From the NCBI GenBank assembly GCA_030824075.1, contig JAVBYJ010000010.1, positions 40,624-104,623 of the forward strand: 64,000 nt of DNA, given 5' to 3'. Shown in pieces: positions 45,767 to 55,653 of this stretch. The translations under genes and the position numbers were made by a program. The first letter of the stretch is position 1. Each line of letters starts with the position of its first letter. Under the pieces are notes generated by a model that saw nothing but the letters and a program-made list of their open reading frames with translations, had not been told where the DNA came from and searched no databases. This stretch comes from Geothrix sp. (lineage in GTDB: Bacteria; Acidobacteriota; Holophagae; Holophagales; Holophagaceae).

Positions 45767-48108
45767 TGGAACGAATCACCCGCTCCGTGCGCGACTTCGT
45801 GCTGCCACTGGAACCCAGTGGCAGCCTGGATGCCTCCCTTTCCTTCCAGCTGGAGGAGGATGCCGCCGCCCAGGGGACGCGCCTCCACACCAAGGTCCAA
45901 AAACGTCTCGCCCGGGAGCATCCGGACCTGCAGAGCGAGCGGACCGTGCTTTCGACCATGGAGCGCGAAGGCTTCGAGTGCGTGGTGCGCGGCCGGATCG
46001 ATGTGCTGATTCCCGGCCCTCCACCCATCCTGGAGGAGATCAAGACCACCTTCCAACCCCAGCGGCTGCTGCGGGCGCTCGAGGCGGACCCTTGGCATCC
46101 CTTCGCGCAACAGGTGCGGATGTACGCCTGGATCCATGCCCAGACCAGCGACGCCAGGCCCACCTGCCGCCTGCGTGTGATCTCCCTGCTGGATGAAGCC
46201 GAAACGCTCATCGAAGTTCCCTTTGACTTGGCGACTTTCACCACCTGGGTGGAAACCCAATTACAGGGCCTGCACGCGCAGCATCTGCAGGCCCTGGCGC
46301 GGGCGGCCCAGCGGAAGGCCGCGGGCGAAGGGCTGGGTTTCCCCTTTGAGGCACCCCGCCCAGGCCAGGTGCGGCTTCTCAAGCTGGTGGAAGAGGCCAT
46401 GCAGGCCTGCGAGCCCCTCCTGGTGCAGGCGCCCACGGGACTCGGCAAGACCGCCGCCGTGCTCTATCCCGGGCTCCAGAAGGCCATGGCCGAGAATCTC
46501 CGCGTCTTCTACCTCACACCCCGCAACAGCCAGCACAGCGTGGCGGAAGCGTTCGTGCGCCGCCTGCTGGAAGCCGGGTACCCCGTACGGTCTGTCACCC
46601 TGCGCGCCAAGGAGCGCATCTGCCCCCAGGACGAGGTCCATTGCCATCCCGACATGTGCCCCCGGGCCAAGGGCTACTATGACCGCCTGAAAGAATCGAA
46701 TGCGCTGGACCACATCGCCAACCTCGGCTGCGCGGACTCCCCTGCCATTCAGGCCCTGGCAGACGAACATCTGCTCTGTCCATTCGAGCTCTCGCTGGAT
46801 GCGGCCCGGAATGCGGATGTCATCATCGGGGATTACAACTACGCCCTCTCGCCCTCAGCCACCTTGGTGCGGTTCTTCGGGGAGAAGGAGGCCCAGGCGC
46901 AGAACCTGCTCCTGATCGACGAGGCCCACAATCTGCCGAACCGCGCCACCGCCTGGTTTTCGCCCGCGCTGGAGGTGACCCAGCTGCAAGGTCTGAAGAA
47001 GGCATGGAAGGGAAAGCGCTCTTCCCTGAAAGGTGGATTCACGCGGCAGGTGGATCGCTGCCTCGGGCTCGTGGCCGCCCACGAGGGCCCGAACCGGAAG
47101 CTGGATCTGGACCCTGTGCCATTCAACGCCGAGGAAAAGCGCATCAGGGATCTCATCGCCAAGGCCGCGGCGGAAGGGCTTGAGCTTGCGCCCAGCCACC
47201 CGCTGGTCCAGCTCTTCCGGATGTGGTCAGACTTCTGCGCCATCCTGCGCGAACGCACCGAGGCTCACCTGCTCACCTGGACGCCACCCGGACGGCTCCA
47301 AATCACCTGCGTGGACGCCTCTTCCCACCTTGCCGAGCGCTTCAAACCCCTTGCCGGGGCCGTGCTCTTCTCAGGCACGCTGAAGCCCTTCGACTACTAC
47401 GCGCGCCTCTCGGGCCTGGCGAAGCCCCGTTGCGAGGAAATCCCTTCCCCCTTCCCCTCTGAACACCGGTGCCTGCTGGTGGTGCCCCAGGTCTCGACGC
47501 TCTACCGCCGTCGCGACCAGGAAACGCCACGCATCGCCCAGTTCCTGTCCAAGGTGCTGCCCCTGCGCCACGGCAATTACCTGGTCTTCTTCCCCAGTTT
47601 CGAGTTCCTCGAGAAGACCCTGCCCTTCCTGAAGCTGCCGGGGTTCCGCATCCTTGCTCAACCCAGACGCGCCGCCACGGAAGCCCTGGATCAGATCCTG
47701 ACGGCCCTTACTGGGGAACGTGGACTGGTCGTTCTCGCCGTCCAGGGGGGCTCCCTGTCGGAGGGCATCGACCTGCCGGGCGAAGCCCTCATCGGCTCCG
47801 TGATCATCGGGCCACCCATTCCGCCCTTCGACCTGGAGCGAAGGCTCACCAAGGATTACTTCGATCATTCCTGCGGCGAGGGCGAGGCCTATACCTACAT
47901 CTATCCGGCCATGGCGAAGGCCATCCAGGCCGCTGGTCGCGTGATCCGCGGGCCCGAAGAACGAGGTCTGCTCGCCTTTCTCGATCCACGTTTTCTGGAG
48001 CCCGCCTTCGCCCAGTGCTTCCCACAGGACTGGTTCCGAGAGTCACCCCAGGAGGCCGTGTCAGGTCAAATCCTGGCGGATGTGAGCCGGTTCTGGAGCG
48101 AGGCGTAA
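45766..48108 (+). CDS. Nuclease-helicase fusion: Cas4/PD-(D/E)xK domain plus XPD/DinG-type helicase
   Basis: 780 residues. N-terminal 180 residues: a PD-(D/E)xK nuclease-like fold with VVRGRIDVL (Asp) and ILEEIKTT (E-x-K), then QVRMYAWIH. The helicase core follows: Walker A QAPTGLGKT (about 218), four Cys for an iron-sulfur cluster (KERIC, EVHC, DMC, LLCPFEL), DEAH box LLIDEAHNL, and helicase motifs LVVLAVQGGSLSEGIDLPG and QAAGRVIRG. It should unwind 5'-3' and perhaps cut DNA. It is coupled to dinB, pointing to damage repair. Confidence 0.9.
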   Translation: MERITRSVRDFVLPLEPSGSLDASLSFQLEEDAAAQGTRLHTKVQKRLAREHPDLQSERTVLSTMEREGFECVVRGRIDVLIPGPPPILEEIKTTFQPQRLLRALEADPWHPFAQQVRMYAWIHAQTSDARPTCRLRVISLLDEAETLIEVPFDLATFTTWVETQLQGLHAQHLQALARAAQRKAAGEGLGFPFEAPRPGQVRLLKLVEEAMQACEPLLVQAPTGLGKTAAVLYPGLQKAMAENLRVFYLTPRNSQHSVAEAFVRRLLEAGYPVRSVTLRAKERICPQDEVHCHPDMCPRAKGYYDRLKESNALDHIANLGCADSPAIQALADEHLLCPFELSLDAARNADVIIGDYNYALSPSATLVRFFGEKEAQAQNLLLIDEAHNLPNRATAWFSPALEVTQLQGLKKAWKGKRSSLKGGFTRQVDRCLGLVAAHEGPNRKLDLDPVPFNAEEKRIRDLIAKAAAEGLELAPSHPLVQLFRMWSDFCAILRERTEAHLLTWTPPGRLQITCVDASSHLAERFKPLAGAVLFSGTLKPFDYYARLSGLAKPRCEEIPSPFPSEHRCLLVVPQVSTLYRRRDQETPRIAQFLSKVLPLRHGNYLVFFPSFEFLEKTLPFLKLPGFRILAQPRRAATEALDQILTALTGERGLVVLAVQGGSLSEGIDLPGEALIGSVIIGPPIPPFDLERRLTKDYFDHSCGEGEAYTYIYPAMAKAIQAAGRVIRGPEERGLLAFLDPRFLEPAFAQCFPQDWFRESPQEAVSGQILADVSRFWSEA

Positions 48109-48254
48109 CGAGGGTCGACCCCCCAGAGAATCACCTTCCCGAAGCGCGGCTTCCAGAGTCGTAGGCGCCGGCCGATCCATCCCTCGGGCTCCATGGTTCG
48201 CGGGCATATGAACTCATGGTAGCGTTGCGAACGTCTCTCGACGAATTCCGCCAC
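48066..48254 (-). CDS. Possible small protein of 62 residues
   Basis: An open frame from GTG 48254 with GAGGAT 7 bases upstream. It includes GWIGRRLRLWKPRFGKVILWGVDPRY, an Arg/Trp-rich stretch I do not recognise. It overlaps the 3' end of the helicase by 43 bases in the opposite direction. It may be a relic or chance frame. The 272-base gap 48109-48380 otherwise shows only the otsA leader. Confidence 0.3.
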   Translation of the reverse strand: MAEFVERRSQRYHEFICPRTMEPEGWIGRRLRLWKPRFGKVILWGVDPRYASLQNRLTSARI

Positions 48255-48380
48255 GGGCTATCCTCGCTTAAACCAGGCTGCGCGCAACGAAGGAGATGAA
48301 TGGGTCGTGCGACTCTTCGGGATCTTAGTGTCGAATCGCTGCACATTTATTCGACCAGCCATGCTTGAAAGGGGACTCAC

Positions 48381-50612
48381 ATGAGGTTGTCATTACGCTT
48401 CATCCTGCCTCTGATATTGGTCCTGGCGGGCATCGCATACGGAATCGCACCCCTGGTAGATCAGTTGACATTGCGTTGGTTTATCCGGGATCTGAACAGC
48501 CGTTCGACGCTGATCGCCAACACCGTCCAGGAACCTCTTCTGGAGCAGCTTGCGGCGGGGAAAAGGGCCAAAATCGAGGAGTTCTTCAACCGCATCACTC
48601 AAGATGAGCGGCTCTTTGCCCTTGGATACTGTGCTTCGCCGCAAGAAGAAATATTGGCCAGCCGCTCACTCCCCGCAGAGATCAGGTGTGGCGATCTCGA
48701 CCGCTGGCAAGACCCCCAAGGGCATCTACTGGAGAGCGCCCATGGGCCATTGCATGTCTCGGTACGGCCGATGGCCAGCGAGGCAACGCCAGGTGGACAG
48801 TTGGTGCTCGTGCATGACATGAGTTTCATCACCCGACGCACGGAAGAGACCAAGCGCTATGTGTTTTATTTCTTCATGGCGCTGGCCGCCGTGGTTTCGC
48901 TCATCACAGTGGTCATCGCCCAGCTTTCATGGCGCGGGTGGATGGCTGGCATGAGCTCTCTGCTGCGGGGCGAAGGTCTGCTGCGGAAGCCGTCGGGAGG
49001 GGCGCTGGCTCCCCGCCCCGAGTTCAAGCCGATTGCCCGTGATCTGCAGCGGCTGATCCAGGATCTGGAGACAGAGAGCCGAGCCCGGGATGAATCCCAG
49101 ATCACCTGGACGCCAGAAGCTCTGCGCACCATCCTCCATTCTGAATTGAGCGGCGAAGATGTGATTGTCGTTTCCAACCGCGAACCCTATATCCACCAGC
49201 GTCATGGAGATCGGATTGAAGTTTCGAGACCAGCCAGCGGATTGGTCACGGCACTCGAACCGATCATGCGGGCCTGCTCGGGCACCTGGATCGCTCACGG
49301 AAGTGGTTCGGCTGATCGTGCGGTTGTCGACAAGAATGACCGCATCCAGGTGCCACCTGAAAGGCCGAGCTATCAACTCCGCCGTGTCTGGCTGAGTCAG
49401 GAGGAGGAGGCTGGCTACTACTACGGTTTTGCCAATGAGGGCATGTGGCCGCTGTGCCATATCGCCCATGTGCGGCCGACCTTTCGATCAAGCGACTGGG
49501 CTCAATACCTGGCCGTGAATCAGAAGTTTGCCGAAGCCGTGGTGAGTGAAGCCAAAACAAAAGCCCCCATCGTCCTGGTCCAGGACTATCACTTCGCCCT
49601 GCTGCCAAAGCTGATCCGCGAAGAGCTTCCGGACGCCACCATCATCACCTTCTGGCACATACCATGGCCCAACCCAGAGTCTTTTGCCATTTGTCCCTGG
49701 CGGGACGAAATATTGGCTGGGATGTTGGGCAGCAGCATCATGGGCTTTCACACCCAGTTCCACTGCAACAATTTTGTCGACACGGTGGACCGGTTCATCG
49801 AGGCGCGGGTGGATCGGGAATCGTTCACCGTATCCTTCGGAGGGAAGCTCACCGCCGTCCGGCGCTATCCGATTTCCATCGCCTGGCCGCCTGAAGCCGA
49901 GATGTTGCAGAAGGCCGTTCCGGACTGTCGCAGCAGCCTCCGTGAATTGAACGATCTTCCGCCTGAACACAAACTCGGCATCGGTGTCGACCGCCTGGAC
50001 TACACCAAAGGTATCGTGGAGCGATTCCGTGCCATCGAGCGTCTGCTGGAATTGAACCCGAGTTGGGTGGGTCGCTTTACCTTCGTCCAAGTCGCCGCAC
50101 CAACCCGCTCAGGCATCGACGAATACCAGCATCACGAGGCCCAGGTGCGGGCCATGGCCAAGCGTATCAATGGCCGCTTCGAAGGCCAAGGGCCGCCTCC
50201 TATTGTGCTCAGGATTGAGCACCACGAACCGCAGGCGGTCTATGAATACTTCCGTGCTGCCGATCTTTGCTTTGTGAGCAGTTTGCACGATGGCATGAAC
50301 CTGGTAGCCAAGGAGTTTGTCGCGGCCCGCGACGACGAACGCGGCGTTCTCATTCTCTCCGAGTTCACCGGCGCGGCGCGGGAATTGCCTGAAGCGTTGA
50401 TCGTCAACCCCTACGATGCGGACCAGTGCGCAGCCGCCATGCACCTGGCTCTCACGATGCCCGTCACCGAACAGCGCGACCGCATGCGTCTGATGCGCGG
50501 CCTGGTGGCGGAGTTCAATGTGTTTCGCTGGGCCGGTCGCATGCTGCTTGATGCTGCCGCGATGCGGAGACGAGGCCGCCTGGCCGAGAAAACGGGACGC
50601 GCGGGGAGGTGA
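48381..50612 (+). CDS. otsA: Membrane-anchored trehalose-6-phosphate synthase (GT20)
   Basis: 743 residues, about 260 longer than OtsA. N-terminus: TM helix 1 (about 5-25), an extracytoplasmic region of about 130 residues, and TM helix 2 (about 157-180, [21 protein letters not shown]) followed by a HAMP-like linker. This is the layout of sensor proteins. The GT20 enzyme starts near 258 ([10 protein letters not shown]) with [13 protein letters not shown] [32 protein letters not shown] and [10 protein letters not shown]. It makes trehalose-6-phosphate from UDP-glucose and glucose-6-phosphate. ATG 48381 has AAAGGGGAC upstream. otsB follows 3 bases later. Confidence 0.93.
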   Translation: MRLSLRFILPLILVLAGIAYGIAPLVDQLTLRWFIRDLNSRSTLIANTVQEPLLEQLAAGKRAKIEEFFNRITQDERLFALGYCASPQEEILASRSLPAEIRCGDLDRWQDPQGHLLESAHGPLHVSVRPMASEATPGGQLVLVHDMSFITRRTEETKRYVFYFFMALAAVVSLITVVIAQLSWRGWMAGMSSLLRGEGLLRKPSGGALAPRPEFKPIARDLQRLIQDLETESRARDESQITWTPEALRTILHSELSGEDVIVVSNREPYIHQRHGDRIEVSRPASGLVTALEPIMRACSGTWIAHGSGSADRAVVDKNDRIQVPPERPSYQLRRVWLSQEEEAGYYYGFANEGMWPLCHIAHVRPTFRSSDWAQYLAVNQKFAEAVVSEAKTKAPIVLVQDYHFALLPKLIREELPDATIITFWHIPWPNPESFAICPWRDEILAGMLGSSIMGFHTQFHCNNFVDTVDRFIEARVDRESFTVSFGGKLTAVRRYPISIAWPPEAEMLQKAVPDCRSSLRELNDLPPEHKLGIGVDRLDYTKGIVERFRAIERLLELNPSWVGRFTFVQVAAPTRSGIDEYQHHEAQVRAMAKRINGRFEGQGPPPIVLRIEHHEPQAVYEYFRAADLCFVSSLHDGMNLVAKEFVAARDDERGVLILSEFTGAARELPEALIVNPYDADQCAAAMHLALTMPVTEQRDRMRLMRGLVAEFNVFRWAGRMLLDAAAMRRRGRLAEKTGRAGR

Positions 50613-50615
50613 CCG

Positions 50616-51359
50616 ATGCTCCGAACATCCCCACCAGCAGCAAGCGTGGATTGGGCCTTTTTCCTTGATGTCGATGGGACCTTGATCGACATTGCCGACC
50701 TTCCGGACGCCATCCGGGTCGACACGGCACTGCTCGAACTGATCGCGCATCTGCATCGGGCGAGTGGCGGGGCCGTGGCACTGGTCACTGGCCGGTCGTT
50801 ATCGGACCTGGAACATCATCTCGGCCCGCTGCGCCTGCCCATGGCCGGGCAGCAAGGCCTCGAACGACGCGATGCGGCCGGACGCCTATGGATTCACGCC
50901 GCCGCACCTGCCACCAAGTTCGAGATCAAGGAAACTCTGGCAACGGTGCTGGTTCGTCATCCTGGCCTTTTGCTGGAAGACAAGGGGCTGACACTGGCAT
51001 TGCACTATCGGCAGGCTCCCCAATTGGCGGCCTATGCGCATCGCCTTATGGGCCGTTTGGCCCGTTCGGCTGGGCCGGACCTCGAACTTCAGGCTGGCAA
51101 GCGCGTGGTGGAAATCAAGCCGGCTGGCTTCGACAAGGGCACAGCGGTGTCCGAATACCTCTCGGAGCCGCCTTTTATGGGACGGCGTCCCGTATTCATT
51201 GGTGATGACCTGAACGACGAGCATGGTTTTGCCGAGGTCAACAAACTGGATGGGATCTCGATCAAGGTGGGCAAGGGATCCAGTTGCGCACGGTTTCGCT
51301 TACCGGATGTGGCCGCGGTGCGCCGTTGGTTGGGTCACGCCCTGAAAGGTGTGTCATGA
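50616..51359 (+). CDS. otsB: Trehalose-6-phosphate phosphatase
   Basis: 247 residues, normal for OtsB. It is a HAD phosphatase with FFLDVDGTLIDI (D18 nucleophile, D20 acid), ALVTGRSLSDL, AGQQGLERRDAAG, VVEIKPAGFDKGTAV (Lys motif) and FIGDDLNDEHGF (metal Asp). It removes phosphate from trehalose-6-phosphate to give trehalose, an osmo- and stress-protectant. It follows otsA by 3 bases and overlaps the GH15 start by ATGA. Confidence 0.96.
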   Translation: MLRTSPPAASVDWAFFLDVDGTLIDIADLPDAIRVDTALLELIAHLHRASGGAVALVTGRSLSDLEHHLGPLRLPMAGQQGLERRDAAGRLWIHAAAPATKFEIKETLATVLVRHPGLLLEDKGLTLALHYRQAPQLAAYAHRLMGRLARSAGPDLELQAGKRVVEIKPAGFDKGTAVSEYLSEPPFMGRRPVFIGDDLNDEHGFAEVNKLDGISIKVGKGSSCARFRLPDVAAVRRWLGHALKGVS

Positions 51360-53134
51360 GAAGTCTCGATCTGGCTTTGATCGGTAATTGCACCATCGGC
51401 GCACTGATTGACGAGCGCGCCAGGATCACCTGGGGCTGCTTTCCTCGCTTCGATGGCGATCCGATGTTCTGCGCCCTCCTCAGGGACAGCGATGACTACG
51501 GGTATTTCGGGATCGACCTCGCAGATTGCGAGCGCACCGAGCAGCACTACCTCGAGAACACAGCAATTCTGGTGACCTGTCTCTACGACCGGCATGGCGG
51601 CTCAATAGAAGTGGTGGATTTCGCGCCACGGTTTCATCTGCATGGGCGAACATTCAGGCCCATGATGCTGGTGCGTCGTATCCGGCGCCTTGGTGGCAGC
51701 CCCCGGTTGACCCTGCGCCTGCGCCCTGCTTGCGACGAAGGGGCAAGCCGACCAGAGCTGACCTGGGGAAGCAACCACATCCGCTATGTGGCGCCAGCGC
51801 TCACCCTTCGGTTAACCACCGATGCCTCGCTGACGGCAATCATGCAGGAGACCTCGTTCTTCTTGGAGGACACGATCACGCTGCTGCTTGGCTCGGACGA
51901 GACCGTCAATGAGGCTACAGGCGAGGTTGGACGCCGGTTTCTTGAAGAGACCACACAGTACTGGCGGGAGTGGGTTCGCAACCTCGGCATTCCCTTCGAG
52001 TGGCAAGGTGCAGTGATCCGCTCCGCCATCACGCTCAAGTTGAATGCCTACGATGATACCGGCGCCATCATCGCGGCCATGACCACCTCCATTCCTGAGG
52101 CGGCAGGCAGTACCCGAAATTGGGACTATCGATATTGCTGGCTCCGAGACAGCTATTTCGTGATCAATGCCTTAAACCGCTTGGGTGCAACGCGCACCAT
52201 GGAGCGCTATCTCGCTTACATCATCAATCTCGCCGCAGATGCCGGGGGTGGTCCCTTGCAACCTGTTTACGGAATTGATGGCCGTGCGGAGTTGCATGAA
52301 CGGGAAGTCCAGGCCCTGGCGGGCTATCGCGGCATGGGGCCGGTGCGCACCGGCAACCTTGCCTACCGCCAGGTGCAGCACGATGTCTATGGGTCGGCCA
52401 TCCTGGCGGCGACCCATGTCTTCTTCGACCAACGCTTGACCAGGCGCGGTGACGAAGCCTTGTTTCATCGCCTGGAAGCCCTTGGCGAACAAGCCATACG
52501 CTGTCATGACCAGCCGGATGCGGGGCTCTGGGAATTGCGTGGAAGTGCGCGTGTGCATACCTTCTCCGCCGTCATGTGCTGGGCGGCCTGTGATCGCCTG
52601 GCCAAGATCGCCCATCAATTGGGACTGCCCGACCGCGTCACCTACTGGCTGGAACAGGCGCAGACCATTCACAGCACCATCAACCGACGCGCCTGGAACG
52701 ATACGCGTGGCACGTTCGTGTCCACCTTTGAGGGCGAGGCACTGGATGCCAGCCTGCTGCTGCTGGTTGAGGTCGGTTTCCTCGATCGGAGCGACCCTCG
52801 CTTTGCTGCGACAGTCAGCGCCATTGAGAAGGAGCTGCGGCATGGTGATTTCATCTTCCGGTACACCGAGAAGGACGACTTTGGCGAGCCGGAGAATGCC
52901 TTCATTCTCTGCACCTTCTGGTACATCAATGCCTTGGCCGCCCTGGACCGCCGCGAGGAAGCGGGCGTCCTTTTCGAAAGGTTGCTCGCCTGCCGCAACC
53001 GACACGGCTTGCTGGCAGAACACATCGATCCCGTAAGCGGCGAACTGTGGGGAAACTTCGTGCAGACCTACAGCATGGTGGGGTTGATCAATGCCGCGAT
53101 CCGACTATCCATTCGATGGGATCAAGCCTTCTGA
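51356..53134 (+). CDS. Glycoside hydrolase family 15 (glucoamylase/trehalase-like)
   Basis: 592 residues. N-terminal beta-domain (SLDLALIGNCTIGALIDERARITWGCFPRFDGDPMF) and a catalytic (alpha/alpha)6 barrel with RNWDYRYCWLRDS and the C-terminal HIDPVSGELWGNFVQTYSMVGLINAAIRLS; acidic residues within FIFRYTEKDDFGEPE and EHIDP are candidates for catalysis. No signal peptide, so cytoplasmic. GH15 members include glucoamylases and trehalases; next to otsA-otsB, turnover of trehalose or an alpha-glucan is likely. ATG 51356 overlaps the otsB stop. Confidence 0.9.
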   Translation: MRSLDLALIGNCTIGALIDERARITWGCFPRFDGDPMFCALLRDSDDYGYFGIDLADCERTEQHYLENTAILVTCLYDRHGGSIEVVDFAPRFHLHGRTFRPMMLVRRIRRLGGSPRLTLRLRPACDEGASRPELTWGSNHIRYVAPALTLRLTTDASLTAIMQETSFFLEDTITLLLGSDETVNEATGEVGRRFLEETTQYWREWVRNLGIPFEWQGAVIRSAITLKLNAYDDTGAIIAAMTTSIPEAAGSTRNWDYRYCWLRDSYFVINALNRLGATRTMERYLAYIINLAADAGGGPLQPVYGIDGRAELHEREVQALAGYRGMGPVRTGNLAYRQVQHDVYGSAILAATHVFFDQRLTRRGDEALFHRLEALGEQAIRCHDQPDAGLWELRGSARVHTFSAVMCWAACDRLAKIAHQLGLPDRVTYWLEQAQTIHSTINRRAWNDTRGTFVSTFEGEALDASLLLLVEVGFLDRSDPRFAATVSAIEKELRHGDFIFRYTEKDDFGEPENAFILCTFWYINALAALDRREEAGVLFERLLACRNRHGLLAEHIDPVSGELWGNFVQTYSMVGLINAAIRLSIRWDQAF

Positions 53135-53288
53135 GCGCCAACCTGCACAGAAACGCGTCCCACGCCTTGTGCGCTTTCCCAATCCCAACAGCTTCCCCAC
53201 AGGCCCAGCGCCAGTGGTCACCCGTTGGTGGACAAGGTTCTCCGAGGTGGCCATCGGTTGAAGCCACGGTCAGCCATCCAACACACGG

Positions 53289-54560
53289 TTAACTACTGGT
53301 TTCACGAACCATAAGGTAAGCCACTGTGGAGCCCACCAATGCGGGGACCACCAGGGCTGCCTGGGCGGTGGTTTCGGCGAGGAAGACCACAGGAACCAGC
53401 AATGATTCGTGGGTGGCTCCGGCGAAGGCAGCCGCGCCGACCAGCGTCATATAGCCAGGCTGGCCCAAGCCGAGTACCGCATCGAAGGCTGCGCCAATGG
53501 CTGCACCCATGGTGAATGAAGGCAGCCATAGACCACCAACACCACCAGCGGCGAATGTGACTGCGGTAGCAAGCAGTTTGAGAGCCAGGAACATCACGGC
53601 ATGGCTGGGCAGGGTTCCGCCCGCGAGCAACTGACGCACGAGTTCGATGCCGCCCCCTTCCGTAACAGGAAGACCAGCCCAGAAGTAGCGAGCCGGAAGA
53701 AGCAGGACAACAAGTGCCACACCCCCGACGAGACCTCGCCATAAAAGCGGGATCCGACCGAATAGGTTTCCAAACCCCTTGCGGAACCATAGGTAGATAT
53801 TCGCTCCAAACCCGATGGCGATCCCCAGCAGGAAAGCCCAGGCCAACTCAATGGCGTGAAGATGATAGGGCCTGGCCTGAGGGAAGAGGGGACCTGTTCC
53901 CATGAGGCTGGAGAACACCACATAGCCCGTGGCGGAGGCCACCACGCAGGGGACGAGTGCCTCAGGATTCACTTGTCCATGGTGTTCGGCCGCCATCAGG
54001 GCACCTGAAAGCGGGGCACGAAAGACGGCAGACAAGGCGGCGGCGGCGCCTGCTTCTACCATGACCAGGGGGTGAGCATGTAGCCGTCTGAAGGGTGATA
54101 TGCGCCGACTTAACCAGCGGGAGACCCGGTGGTATTGAAGTCCAAGCGCAGCCCCAAGCCATTTGCCGGGTCCCTCGATACCTGCGCTGCCTCCAAACCC
54201 GATTGTCAGGGTGCAGGCGAGGATTTTGCCCATGGATTTGCGGAATGGAAAGGCTGCATGTGGGCCGATCCGCGCAAGATCCAGATCCTTGAACAGGGAC
54301 ACCTCTCCGATTCCGGTAAGTGCCAGCCAGATGGTCGTAAGGAAAAGTCCAATTGCGGGGAGAAAGATTCCCGCATGAGTGCGCCCACCCCAGGTGGCAA
54401 TCCACGGTTCCAATCGATTCAGGCCAATCAGAGCGCTGGTAACGACCAGCCCGATGAGGGCGCCGAGCGGCATCACCACAAGAACGAGACGCCTGGTGTG
54501 GGCCAACAGGCGCAGTTGCTGGTGCCGTTTGGGAATCAGGTCTTCAGACATGACAGGCAT
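53289..54560 (-). CDS. CLC-family chloride channel/transporter
   Basis: 423 residues with the CLC helix pattern. The conserved Glu loop is GSAGIEGPGKWLG (E kept, Arg of GREGP replaced by Ile). The region normally GSGIP reads TGIGEVSLF, so the usual Ser ligand is missing. GGVGGLWLPSFTMGA matches the third filter motif, and a C-terminal SLLVPVVFLAETT is present. No CBS domains. Ion choice (chloride, fluoride or other) cannot be told. Start ATG 54560 or 54551. The 53135-53288 gap downstream shows nothing notable. Confidence 0.88.
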   Translation of the reverse strand: MPVMSEDLIPKRHQQLRLLAHTRRLVLVVMPLGALIGLVVTSALIGLNRLEPWIATWGGRTHAGIFLPAIGLFLTTIWLALTGIGEVSLFKDLDLARIGPHAAFPFRKSMGKILACTLTIGFGGSAGIEGPGKWLGAALGLQYHRVSRWLSRRISPFRRLHAHPLVMVEAGAAAALSAVFRAPLSGALMAAEHHGQVNPEALVPCVVASATGYVVFSSLMGTGPLFPQARPYHLHAIELAWAFLLGIAIGFGANIYLWFRKGFGNLFGRIPLLWRGLVGGVALVVLLLPARYFWAGLPVTEGGGIELVRQLLAGGTLPSHAVMFLALKLLATAVTFAAGGVGGLWLPSFTMGAAIGAAFDAVLGLGQPGYMTLVGAAAFAGATHESLLVPVVFLAETTAQAALVVPALVGSTVAYLMVRETSS

Positions 54561-54633
54561 GGCTTACTTTACCCCATGGACCTCCAGGTTTCGGCCAACC
54601 CTGAGGCTTGCATGACGAAGCACACCAAGCTGC

Positions 54634-54903
54634 TCAGTGGGCGTGCCCCTGGTGACTCTTCTTGATGGCAGCCAGCGCCTCATCCAGAGCGGCCTTTGCC
54701 TCAGGAGGAGGGGTGGCCGTGGGCAGCGCGAACATCTCCTTGGCATGTCTCGATAGAGCATCCAGGCGACGGTAGAGGCCCGAGCAGAGATCACACATCA
54801 TCAGGTGGATCCGGATGCCAAGCCGCTTGTGGAGGGGCAAGGCCCCTTCCATGTAGTCGGTCATGCTGGCTCCGACTTCTTGGCAGGAGGGCAAGCCCAT
54901 CAT
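54634..54903 (-). CDS. zf-HC2 anti-sigma factor
   Basis: 89 residues. The zinc-binding anti-sigma signature is present: C7 in GLPSCQEV and H33-x3-C37-x2-C40 in HLMMCDLC. No membrane helix, so this is a soluble anti-sigma factor, and its His-rich end HQGHAH may bind metal. It should hold the ECF sigma factor encoded just upstream until a stimulus, often redox, releases zinc. Its ATG overlaps the sigma stop (ATGA), ensuring matched synthesis. Confidence 0.88.
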   Translation of the reverse strand: MMGLPSCQEVGASMTDYMEGALPLHKRLGIRIHLMMCDLCSGLYRRLDALSRHAKEMFALPTATPPPEAKAALDEALAAIKKSHQGHAH

Positions 54904-55517
54904 GAGAGCCTCCCGGAAAGCACGGGCCTGAGGCGGGCCTGAAGGAACATGCGGGCCCGGTGCAGGCGTTGGCGAACCACGGTCTGACTGATGTTCAACT
55001 GCTTGGCAATTTCCTGCGTGTCCATGTCTTCAATGTCCTTGAGCACGAAGACCACCCGAAGGGCATCCGGCAGCAGATCGAGGGTCCTCATCATGCGAAT
55101 CCGAATTTCCTCCCGTTCGAGATGGAGGAGAGCGTCCGGCTCAGTGCTCCATTCCAGCATGGCCTCGGCATCCATGGGGCGTCCGTCGTCCTCCCCTTGT
55201 GACGCGAAATCCTCCATGAATTCTTCCTGCCTGCGCTTCCGACTCCGAAGGACCTGGAGGGCCGCGTTGACGCAGATACGATAGGCCCAGGAACTGAACT
55301 GGCTGCGGCCCTCGAAACGAGGCAGATCCTGGTAGATGGAGAGCAACGCCTCCTGCAGGGCGTCCTGGGCGTCCGAAGGATCCTTCACGATCCGCAGGAT
55401 GGAGAAGTGAAACATCGAAAGATGCGTCGAGATGAGGTCCGAGAAGGCCTCATGGTCACCTGCCCCCGCCCGCTGCAAAAGCGAGTTTGAGGTTTCTATG
55501 CCAATGGTTGCGGACAT
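54900..55517 (-). CDS. ECF-type RNA polymerase sigma factor
   Basis: 205 residues from ATG 55517. Region 2 has DHEAFSDLISTHL, DPSDAQDALQEALLSIYQDLPRFEGRSQFSSWAYRICVN; region 4 has LLPDALRVVFVLKDIEDMDTQEIAKQLNISQTVVRQRLHRAR. An acidic linker (EDFASQGEDDG) joins them. It directs polymerase to stress genes under control of the zf-HC2 protein. ATG 55538 is also in frame. Neither start has well-spaced Shine-Dalgarno. An upstream frame to 55697 crosses the yceI terminator and is not used. Confidence 0.93.
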   Translation of the reverse strand: MSATIGIETSNSLLQRAGAGDHEAFSDLISTHLSMFHFSILRIVKDPSDAQDALQEALLSIYQDLPRFEGRSQFSSWAYRICVNAALQVLRSRKRRQEEFMEDFASQGEDDGRPMDAEAMLEWSTEPDALLHLEREEIRIRMMRTLDLLPDALRVVFVLKDIEDMDTQEIAKQLNISQTVVRQRLHRARMFLQARLRPVLSGRLS

Positions 55518-55575
55518 GATCGGGACAGTATGCCTCATTCCCTCATGCCCCGAATCAGGTGAACCCACAAGGAAA

Positions 55576-55607
55576 AGCCCCGTGTGCCCGGCCAGACACA
55601 CTGGGCT
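55576..55607 (-). terminator. Terminator hairpin after yceI
   Basis: On the minus strand AGCCC-A-GTGTG / CACAC-G-GGGCT form two 5-bp arms with one mismatch, followed by TTTTCC. It separates yceI from the sigma-factor gene. Confidence 0.6.
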
Positions 55608-55653
55608 GAGAAGGTCCGGAAGGACAGCGAACCAGGAGATACCTTGGAATGGG

